Shown here: one piece after another, positions 55,969 through 64,000 of the stretch
How the letters are laid out: the number at the start of each line of letters is the position of its first letter
Position numbering within the stretch: the first letter of the stretch is position 1
DNA from: Pezicula radicicola
Taxonomy: Eukaryota; Ascomycota; Leotiomycetes; Helotiales; Dermateaceae
Reading direction: 5' to 3'
DNA length: 64,000 bases
Assembly: GCA_003008705.1 (NCBI GenBank)
Contig: PDUO01000074.1
Location: forward strand, 73,418-137,417
Notes under the pieces: generated by a model
Told to the model about the DNA's origin: nothing
The model's database searches: none
The model's input: the letters and a program-made list of their open reading frames with translations, nothing else
Program-made: the position numbers and the translations under genes

Positions 55969-57169
55969 ATGACTTCTTTCAGTTTCACAACCCTAGGCAA
56001 TGAAGTTGTTGCCTCACTAGCAGACCAAATCCGTGGCAAAACAAGTAAGTTACCTCCAAACTTGGACTAACCAGTTAACTCAATTTTCAGCTTTCACAAA
56101 GCACCGTCTAACAGTATAAAAAAGTCCTCATAACAGGACCCAGTACAAGCGGTATAGGCGCACAAACAGCAATCTTCCTCGCAGCTGGAAACCCATCCCA
56201 CATCCTCCTAGCAGGACGCACCCTTTCAAAAATCCAACCCGTAATTGACACCACCAAATCATCACATCCCTCAGTCCCCATAACATTCATCCCTCTCGAT
56301 CTCTCCTCTCTATCATCAGTCCGCTCCGCAGCCAAAGAAATCTCTTCCAAAATCTCAAAACTCGATGTCTTGATCAACAACGCAGCTGTCATGGCAATCA
56401 AAGATTTCACCAAGACAGAAGATGGAATCGAGATGCAATTTGGCGTAAATCACATTGGACATTTCTTACTTACAAGTCTTCTAATGCCTCTTCTTCTCGC
56501 TGCACCAAAACCAGCACGTATTGTTAATGTTTCAAGCTTTGGCTATCTCTCTACCGGTATTCGATATAATGATTGGAACTTCAATGTTAATTCCCCTTCT
56601 ACTTTTTTATTTTACTGTTGAATTTTATTAACAAATGGAACAGGATGGAAAAGAATATAATCCCTGGCTCGCATACGCACAATCCAAAACAGCAAATATC
56701 CTCTTCGCATCAGCATTATCACGAAAGTTCAAATCCAAAGGAATCATCGCTTTCTCCCTAAACCCAGGCTGTAAGCTCTATCCACTCTCCCCAATCCAAA
56801 CATCCCAATCCCCATCCCCCAAAAGATTTTATCTAACAAACCTCCTCAAACACAGTAATAACAGAAACCAAACTCCACGACGCCATAACCCCCGAAATCT
56901 TCGCAGAAGGCTATAAAGTAACCCTCGAGACCCTAAATGGGTTTCCCATGCCTGATATAAAACCGAAGAGTATTGCAGCAGGTACTTCTACGACGATTGT
57001 TGCGGCTTTTGATCCTAGGTTGGAGGTAGAGGGGAAGGAGGGAGCGTTTTTGAGTGATTGTGTTGTTTATGAGGGGGAGATGAGGGGGCATGCTTTGGGG
57101 GTTGGGAATGAGGAGGCTTTGTGGGTGTTGAGTGAGAGGTTTGTTGGGGAGGGGTTTGGAGGGGTGTGA
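55969..57169 (+). CDS. short-chain dehydrogenase/reductase (retinol-dehydrogenase-like)
   Basis: Exons 55969-56044, 56125-56585, 56644-56770 and 56856-57169 give about 325 aa. The first acceptor is AAAAAAG at 56124, which yields GKTILITGPSTSGIG, the TGxxxGIG cofactor loop. DVLINNAAVM supplies NNA, VNVSSFG the catalytic Ser and YAQSK the Tyr and Lys. The third join gives SLNPGLITETKL. The enzyme is a complete, probably NADP-dependent oxidoreductase of the WWOX/retinol-dehydrogenase-like fungal group; the substrate is unknown. Confidence 0.88.
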
Positions 57170-57978
57170 GTGAGTGGGTGTGGGAGTGGGAGTGGGAGTG
57201 TGGATGGGTCCTTTGTGCTGTGTTGCTTTGCTGGGTTGAAGAGGTTTGTGATGTTAGGTCTAAATTGTGTAATTTGGTGTAATAGTTAAGTATTTACATG
57301 TTGCTAGAGTCTTAGCTTATGAAATCTTCTTTCTTTACAGCTGCTCGGGTATTAGGCACTTAACACCACTGTTGCTGTGTGTGATTTGTATTATATAGAC
57401 TTTCTCTTTCTAACTGTTTTCTTAAGAGCTAAAGCCCTACTATACCTAGAGGTACTATATACTAACGTACTTATGAATCACTTAACTTCTGAGTCAATCC
57501 TCAACTCTGTGGTTTGAGACATTAGTCAATTTAGGTAACTCGTTCAAGTTAAGTAGTTATTAGAGCGATTCATGTAGCACAAATAGTTAGACACATTTCA
57601 GCGAGGAATATATTAACATGAATAAGCGAGTTATTATTTATTGCCATAGGACTCTTAATAGTACAACTCTACACCACTAACATTAATCAAATACAGAGGT
57701 TGACTCTTAGTAAGTTCAAAACCGTAACTCCTTTCTCCCTATTCTCACTCATTCTCACCGAGAAGTGGTTAACCAGGCACAGACAAAGTGTAAGCCACAC
57801 TTTCCCAGTTGTACAAATAATCAGATATAAAGAACAAACATTATTGAGTCACTACCATCTATTCCCCATAACTTTCAGGGAAGGGCCAAAAGAAGGAATT
57901 CTCACATCAAAATTGCTCGACCTCGCTTACACAATGCAATGAAAAGCAAAGCAAACAAGTCTATCATTTTAAACTAAA
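57170..57978. other. intergenic between convergent genes
   Basis: No gene seen. A GT/GA-rich tract occurs right after the SDR stop. A weak foldback lies at about 57473-57573 (ATGAATCACTTAACTT against AAGTTAAGTAGTTATT...GATTCAT), with end sequences resembling the 4.3-kb element. Confidence 0.4.
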
Positions 57979-59467
57979 TCAAAAGTAACTTCCACTCCCA
58001 GCATAATCACTCTTCGTACCCGGAAATGCACCCGCAGGACCACGGTCTTCGTCTCCTTCCTCATCCGAACTACCGGCATTTCCGAAATCATCATTTCGAT
58101 CTGGAGGAGCCCGCATGCTTTCAAGAATCTGCGGTTCGAGAACTGGTGGTACGAAAGCTTTTACGGTGTGGATTTCACGTCCTGATGGCATTGTGGCCAT
58201 TAATGGTCCGCTTGGCGGGATACGTTGTGTGTTGACCTAGTAGAGTCAGTATGTTGGGTGACCAAGATTTGGAGAGGGGAAACCTTACGGTATCATTTTC
58301 CTTTGACCACTTCTTCTCCAACATCTCCAACACTCTCCCCTCTTCTAACCGTCCCGCATCAGCACCCCACGCCGTCCCCTTCTCAACCTTCTTATCCTCC
58401 CTTTTCTCCGTCCACTCCTTTTTGAATCTTCCCAGACTCAAACCACCCTTCTTAGCACTCTCTTCAGCGGTAGCAAGTCCCAACTCTGATAACCCAGCTT
58501 GCATCCATGCAATAGCAGTCCCAGTCTGACCACCAAGCTCGGCATCAATACCGAAGAATCTGCAAGCTTTACCACGTCCAGTCCTTCTCAGGTCCTCAAC
58601 ATAGCGAAGTAGACCCTCATCGATCTTTCCTCTGTCGGCTTTGACCTTCAGTAATGATGCAGCATTCGCAGCATGTTCAGCTGCCGCTAGACATAATCTC
58701 GCAAAAAGATGAGCTCTAACTTTTGGAATCTCAGGCGCCTTGATCATCCACTCCTTGTCGTTCTTATTCCGATCCTGGGCAACGGCTGCAGGATAAGGAT
58801 CGTCTTTCAGAACAGCCAACAGTGTCGCTTCAGCCTTGGCGAGGGAAGTGAGGGCCCGGAATGTAGGTTTTGCAATATCAATGCTGGGAGTTTCTGCAAC
58901 TAGGGATTCTGAACGCAGAGAAAGATACTCATGGATAGATGCTGCGGCGAGAAGGTGTTTGGAGGCTGTATTGATTGCTGCTGAGCGTTGTTCGGGACTT
59001 GGCGATGCTGTGGCTGAGGAATAGAGTGGATGAAGTGAGGCGCGTGAAAGGAGGGTGTATGTGTAAGCTAGGGATGACATGACGAAGAAGACCTCATATT
59101 CCAGAGACTGGATTTTGACTCTTGCTGATTCTCGTCCTGGGACGGGATTATCACTGAGAGTGGGACGCCATTCCAGACCTGGATTTGATCTAAGAACAAC
59201 ATCTAGTTCTTCTCCTGCTACTGGGTGGCCACTGAGTCCTGCATCTACTGCTAACAAATAGGGGATATAGTTGTTGAGACTCTGTAATACCGAGGAGAGA
59301 TTGGTTGATTGGGCTGGTGGTGGTAGTCGCTTGTGTTTCTTCAGAGTGTCGCGAACGATACCTCGGTATGTGCTTGCGGACAGAGGAAGTGAAGGATGTG
59401 TCTCGCTTTCGAAGTGAGTGGAGTATGAGAATGAGGAGGTTGTAGGGAGTGTAAATGGAAAAGGCAT
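57979..59467 (-). CDS. palC: pH-response regulator PalC (BRO1-like domain)
   Basis: Exons 59467-58289 and 58236-57979 give about 478 aa. The start [19 protein letters not shown], then [35 protein letters not shown], and [27 protein letters not shown] match what I know of Aspergillus PalC, a BRO1-domain protein. PalC links the plasma-membrane ambient-pH sensing complex to ESCRT-III, leading to PacC processing. The C-terminal exon, with [19 protein letters not shown], is also PalC-like. Length and order are normal. It is the best-identified gene here. Confidence 0.92.
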
Positions 59468-60040
59468 GGTGTTTATGAGTTCATGGATTCATATGAGGTT
59501 GGCTCTGGTGCCAAGGCTGTGGTTGAAGGAGACGAGCGATGACTCCAAGGTGGCTGGATATTGTCAGACGGGTCCTGGTTGATGTTCTGTCTTATAGTAA
59601 GTAGGGTTGAATATAAGGAGTGCATGAGAGAGTTATTTTAGAGGCAAATGGAAACGAATTTAAGTTACAAAGGATGAGGTATTTATAAAAAGACTGACGA
59701 TGAAACCCAGGCGAGGCCGAGGCTTTGTTGATTGACAATTGATATTGGCCGCGTGCCGGGGTTGAATGGGCCACCGGAGTATAGGAGATCAACCCGCCAA
59801 AACGGTGCAAGTGCAGTTCAGTGAGTGAGTGGGTGAGTGACGTCGATGAGCGGGACATGGTCTTTAAAAAAGATGCACAATCAAATTGCCATGTTTCTAC
59901 AGTTCATCCTCCTAAAACTACAGACCCTCGAGAACGGTTGATTTTTGTCACCAAAGACTGCTCCGTGTCTAAATCACCTTCAACATTAAATCTACCTCTT
60001 ATAACGCCTAATTCTTCATCAACCAACTAAAACCACAACC
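59468..60040. promoter_or_regulatory. divergent promoter region of palC and the next gene
   Basis: 573 bp between two start codons. GTGAGTGAGTGGGTGAGTGA repeats lie at 59820-59839. The 3' part is C/T/A-rich as in a leader. No coding sequence. Confidence 0.4.
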
Positions 60041-60484
60041 ATGTCAGCCTTGCAAGACCAATCCTCCCTCAACTCTGCCCAAGGAGCAGGAAAAACATTT
60101 GGTCTCAATGATGCAGTCCCCCAATTTCAAGGCACACCCGCCATGTCCGTTGGTTCAGCTACAGCAGCAGGTCATGGCCCACATTCGATTGACCACGCCG
60201 ATGACAGCAACGCCACACTATCAACGTCGAAGGTTGGTCCACAGAAGGAAGACTTGGAAGGAGACTAGATGCGTGCACCGGGTGAAGGAGACATTATGGA
60301 TGCACGGTTCAACAAGAAGAGCGCTGGATGGGGAGAGGATGGAAGCTTCACCAGCGACTTGGATAGACAGAAGGCCGAGCAACAGGGTGCACGCGAGCAG
60401 ATCAAGAAGGACAGGCGAGAAGGTGTGAATGTTAATGGTGGTGCCGGAGGAAGAACTGAAAATGAGGGACTAAGCCAGGCATAA
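60041..60484 (+). CDS. small hydrophilic protein split by an in-frame TAG
   Basis: The first part (60041-60265) codes 75 residues ending KEDLEGD. A TAG at 60266-60268 follows, and the same frame continues without a gap as MRAPGEGDIMDARFNKKSAG for 71 more residues to 60484. The second part has SDLDRQKAEQQGAREQIKKDRR, which looks like real conserved protein. Together they form a Gly/Ser/charged protein of about 147 positions. I recall similar small hydrophilic fungal proteins in which these halves are continuous, but cannot verify it. A 36-nt intron from 60233 (GTTGGT) to the TAG itself would remove the stop in phase; otherwise readthrough, a recent nonsense mutation or a base error. Confidence 0.6.
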
Positions 60485-60662
60485 GACACCGCAAAGCCGG
60501 GAGGATGTGGTGATATTGATGTCCTTGCGAGAGCCGGTATTTTGCTTGGCCGTCGTCGCTGTATTACGGCGCTGATTTACGTGCCAGATTTTGTAGTCTA
60601 CATACCCATACACATTATGACCCAATGAACGCCGTCGCCATGCATCAAAAATCTCTCTATGC

Positions 60663-61368
60663 TTATGACATGTCCATCGAGACGTCCATGTCTATTTCCG
60701 CAACATCTTCAGGTGACTCGCCCAATGAGCTTAGTGCCGATGAAGCTCGCCGTGATGACAATGTTGTTGTAGATGTCGAAGAAGTCTTGAGCTTGTCTGC
60801 CCACTCCTTCACGCTTGCGATTTCGCTTCCCTCTATCTTAATGACTCGAGGTTCTGCTGGCTTGCCTAATATTGTTCCTTGGTATCTCGATTCTTCATCT
60901 GCAGTCGCATGTTTCTTCTTAAGAACTGGATGATTGTCAGCTACAGCAATCTAATAGATGATGGCAAGGCAAACCAGTAAGGTAGTCCTCTTTGGCCCCC
61001 TCCGCTCCCTCTAAAGCAATCCTTCTGATCTCTTTGTTTGCAGCGCCCATCGCCCACTCAATGAAAGTATCGACGCCACGCGTATCCTCAACACCCTCAA
61101 ACTCTTGCTGTCCGGGTAGCTTCTCTGGTGCGAAAGCTCCAACTGTCTGTAGTGCCTGCCGCACATCCCGAATTGAGATGTCGAGCTCCGTGTGATTCAA
61201 CGCGGCGTGATTGGCAGTGGCTTGCGCAAGGAGTGTCATATAGCGTGCGGCAAGGTCGGTGATTGTGTCAAGTACAGAAGGACGCGTCGCAGAGTAGCCC
61301 GCAGCTCGGAGTATGTGCAGGACGCATGGTCTCAGGAGGGAATGATGCAGAGATTGAGGAGTTGCCAT
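60663..61368 (-). CDS. Bromo_TP histone-fold protein (TAF3-like TFIID subunit)
   Basis: Exons 61368-60975 and 60925-60663 give about 218 aa. Residues 1-75 form the bromodomain-associated histone fold: SLLRPCVLHILRAAGYSATRPSVLDTITDLAARYMTLLA and then ISIRDVRQALQTVGAF. A second half with EGVDTFIEWA-like sequence and VLKKKHATADEESRYQGTILGKP follows the intron, and an acidic Ser-rich tail ends the protein. Such folds occur in TAF3, TAF8 and Spt7. The layout suits the short fungal TAF3 best. It would act in the nucleus in TFIID. The gene is divergent from a TAF7 gene, so two subunits of one complex share a promoter region. Confidence 0.75.
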
Positions 61369-61918
61369 TGTGAGAGCGTTTGTAGTTTCAAGACGGCTCA
61401 GGTCAGGGTACAATTGAGATTGAAGAAATCATCGCCAGATGGCAAAGATCTCGGGTTTGTAGCGTTCGGCAAACAATTCACGCTGTGAGTGTGGAATGGT
61501 GAATAGTTTGTTGATGCATAGAATAGAACAGCTCTGGCGCAAAGTCCCAAATCAGGCAACGCGCAGTGTATAAATGGTGCGCCTCACCTCCCGTACAATT
61601 TCCAGACATTGAACGCGGAGCACCCACTGCTACTCCTCCTTCCCCACCATTTCACCCCATTCCACCTTCTTGAACGCCAGACACGACCGATAACTGAGTA
61701 CGCAGCTATTCTGATTTCCTTGTGATCAAATCGACGATAACGACAAGGCCGCTACATCTCATTTCCAGCGACGAAAAGCCCTGCGACCCGACAGCTACGC
61801 CCTCCCTGCAGTGACCATCTATACCTTCACCCACGACGAGACGAGCAGAGCTCCCACGATACGGCTAGGGTACATTTCTGAATCTTGAGCTCTTAGCCTT
61901 GTGCTTAGACAGCCCAAG
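61369..61918. promoter_or_regulatory. shared promoter region of the TAF3-like and TAF7 genes
   Basis: 550 bp between divergent start codons. C-rich leader sequence before TAF7 from about 61600. No TATA-like word stands out. Confidence 0.5.
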
Positions 61919-63592
61919 ATGCCGCCCATCAAGTTAAAGATTAATATGGGCAACAAGGTCAATGGGACGTCTAGCAATCCCCCATCTGCTGCGCCTCGCG
62001 CCTCGCCAGCACCTTCTACCTCCTCCATAAATTCTTCCATCGCCGCGCATCCCATGGACCCTGGAGCCTCACTCAAGAAGAAAAATACTATCAAGTTCAA
62101 GCCCAAGTCCACTCCATCGACACCGCTCGAGTCAATACCACAGTACCCACAACCACTACCCGAGCCCGCTCCAAAGAAGTCAAAGGCCGGCAGAACTTCG
62201 AAACCCAGTGCGAAGCTTGTTGAGGCGAATCGTAAGCGGGTTAAGGATGAGTCTGATAGCGATGGGGAGGGTTCGACAATACAGGTGGAGCAGCGGGCGC
62301 CGAATCCAAATAAAAAGATCAAGTTGAGCATCGGTGGAGGTTTAAAGACACCATCGGTCGCAGTACCATCCAAAATCAAGACCAAGGGCAGGCCTATGCA
62401 GCGGAAAAAGGGCGAAGGTTATGATTCCGAAGCCAGTGATAGGGAATTAGACCCAGTTATTGAAGAGGAATTTGTTCTTCGCATGATGCCTGGGGCTGAT
62501 TGTGATTATCTCAGACAAATGATTGCGGACAAGAAGATTGGTCTCTCAACTAGGGATGGTGGAGCAGATGTGCGGATGAAATTCTTTGACCAGGAATTAC
62601 GACGAGTGCTCATTGTCATTCGGGGACATATGTACGCGGCTACATTAGTCGATTTACCTACTATCATTGAAGGTATGAAGAGTTGGGATAAACGAGGTTG
62701 GTGGAAGACGGCAGATATTTGCCAGATGCTCTGGGTATATGCACGCATCAACAGAGAAGAGGAAGCCAAGACTCTGCCTCTTCCAAAGGAGGTTAACCCC
62801 GAGACGCACCAGTATCCTCATGGTCTGACTCCTCCGATGCATTATGCGCAGAAGCGCCGCTTCAGAAAACGAATCAGTAGAACCGCAATTGAGGCGGTTG
62901 AAGACGCTGTGAATAAGCTCATGGCTGCTGATGATGCCGCTGATTGTATTGATACGAGATTTGAAATGATTGATCCTGATGCTGGAGGTCGCCGACCTTA
63001 TAGTCCAGGTGGAAGTAGCCATGGCGATTATGATGATGGCGAGGAATACTCGGAAGACGAAGACGCAGATGGGGAGGTTGATGACACTGGATCTGGCTAC
63101 TTTGGGATCCAGAATGGGATTACAGCTACCCCAGCTGCCATGGATGATCTCGACGCTCTCGACGCTCTGGACGCTGATATGGAGAAGGAGTTGGAAGCAG
63201 CTTTCCAAGAAGTAGCAGCACTTGAAAGCGCTACTCCAATGTCATCTGGATTAGCCGAAGGGGAAACTCCTATGAATGGGGTGGAAACTCCAGTAGGCGA
63301 GACTCCAGGCGCGGGAGATAGCGGCGAGGACTCTGTATCTGGAGAGGATGAGGAAGATGAAGAGGATGAGGAGGAGATTGATGAGGATGAAAAGGCTAGG
63401 TTGGCCAAATTACAGACCGACAAGGAAGACATTGCGGATATGGAGAGACAGCTTCAGGATGTCCAAAGTGCTTTAGCGACACAGGCGAACCCTATCTTGA
63501 AGAAGAGATTGGAGGAGCAGATCAGGAAGATCAAGGCCGAGCTACAACTCAAGAAGTCAGCTATGCCCGAAGGAGAGGGTGCTGATGACTGA
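61919..63592 (+). CDS. TAF7: TFIID subunit TAF7 (TAFII55 N-terminal domain)
   Basis: An intronless frame of 557 codons from ATG 61919 (MPPIKLKINMG). A basic disordered N-terminus precedes the TAFII55 domain, beginning EEEFVLRMMPG and continuing through FDQELRRVLIVIRGHMYAATLVDLPTIIEGMKSWDKRGWWKTADICQMLWVYARI. The string LVDLPTIIE is the family hallmark. A basic stretch (KRRFRKRI) follows, then a long acidic Asp/Glu region and a C-terminal coiled coil (DKEDIADMERQLQDVQ). TAF7 binds TAF1 in TFIID and controls its activity at promoters. An upstream ATG at 61901 is in frame but poorly placed. Confidence 0.9.
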   Translation: MPPIKLKINMGNKVNGTSSNPPSAAPRASPAPSTSSINSSIAAHPMDPGASLKKKNTIKFKPKSTPSTPLESIPQYPQPLPEPAPKKSKAGRTSKPSAKLVEANRKRVKDESDSDGEGSTIQVEQRAPNPNKKIKLSIGGGLKTPSVAVPSKIKTKGRPMQRKKGEGYDSEASDRELDPVIEEEFVLRMMPGADCDYLRQMIADKKIGLSTRDGGADVRMKFFDQELRRVLIVIRGHMYAATLVDLPTIIEGMKSWDKRGWWKTADICQMLWVYARINREEEAKTLPLPKEVNPETHQYPHGLTPPMHYAQKRRFRKRISRTAIEAVEDAVNKLMAADDAADCIDTRFEMIDPDAGGRRPYSPGGSSHGDYDDGEEYSEDEDADGEVDDTGSGYFGIQNGITATPAAMDDLDALDALDADMEKELEAAFQEVAALESATPMSSGLAEGETPMNGVETPVGETPGAGDSGEDSVSGEDEEDEEDEEEIDEDEKARLAKLQTDKEDIADMERQLQDVQSALATQANPILKKRLEEQIRKIKAELQLKKSAMPEGEGADD

Positions 63593-64000
63593 TTGGTGTT
63601 GTTTTTGGAATTGAAAGCTATTCTTTCAATCTCCGCGAACAGTATCCCTAGAGCTATGTCAAAGATATTACTCTTTGGGCCACCCAGCTTTGCCAGTATG
63701 TTTTGAAAAGGAACTATAGAGATGCGTAACAAGATACCCACCCAAAACCGGACACGTAGCAAATATAAAACTTATAATACTCTATGCGTGCCTCCTATGT
63801 GCCATTCGTATATGAGGCAATATTGTATTTGCCTTTGTGGTTAACTGAATTATTGACCTTCATAAGTTAGACCTCTTCACAATATTAAGGGTTCTGCAAC
63901 AGAACCTACCCCTCCCAAAATATGAATTGTATTGTGCTTGAAATGAAGTGATATTTTCATTAAGGACAATCTAGCACGACAGTCGTTGAGATTTTCAGTT
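63593..64000. other. 3' flank of TAF7, no gene
   Basis: AT-rich sequence to the window edge. No coding or repeat structure recognised. Confidence 0.5.

Noticed and set aside
57473..57573. Foldback resembling the 4.3-kb element
   Set aside because: Arms match only after a 12-base gap; kept as a note, not as a separate element.

Overview
This window looks like nuclear DNA of a filamentous ascomycete (Pezizomycotina). Genes are split by many 45-80 nt GT-AG introns, several with ACTAAC- or CTAAC-like branch points. Zn2Cys6 regulators, Dal5-, DHA1- and DHA2-type MFS carriers, a PTH11-like rhodopsin-fold receptor, a palC orthologue and AT-rich spacers full of decayed repeats all fit. I cannot fix the genus from sequence alone; Leotiomycetes is a guess.

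Region by region. 0-1 kb: the 5' part of an allantoate-permease-like (Dal5) MFS gene, cut by the window edge. 1.5-20.4 kb: a probable secondary-metabolite cluster. It has an AflR-like regulator, an orphan AflR C-terminal half, a CYP52-like P450, a single-module NRPS (partial C, A, T, C, degenerate T), a D-isomer 2-hydroxyacid dehydrogenase, an acyl-CoA oxidase and a 14-TM DHA2 exporter. By hand alignment the adenylation domain has Gly where amino-acid-activating domains have Asp235. With the neighbouring dehydrogenase this suggests that an acid other than an alpha-amino acid is loaded, for example a 2-hydroxy acid. This cluster is the best candidate for an undescribed system in the window.

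20.4-41 kb: AT-rich decayed sequence, a five-exon DHA1 MFS carrier, a secreted Ser/Thr-rich protein, a tail-anchored low-complexity protein, a disordered coiled-coil protein, a 16-bp minisatellite, a two-RRM protein and a PA14-containing GH3 beta-glucosidase. 39-44.4 kb: a divergent pair of P-loop-related genes, one NACHT-like with a lost Walker A lysine and one intact AAA+ ATPase whose model needs a 28-nt exon next to a 32-nt intron. 44.6-57.2 kb: a PTH11-like receptor, a UbiA prenyltransferase interrupted by a stop codon, a proteinase-K-like subtilisin, an NmrA-like reductase, a small MITE, another Zn2Cys6 regulator and an SDR. 58-64 kb is housekeeping in character: palC, a small hydrophilic protein split by an in-frame TAG, and two divergently arranged TFIID-type genes (Bromo_TP/TAF3-like and TAF7).

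Exon joins were worked out by hand from frame, splice signals and family conservation. No transcript or database evidence was available.
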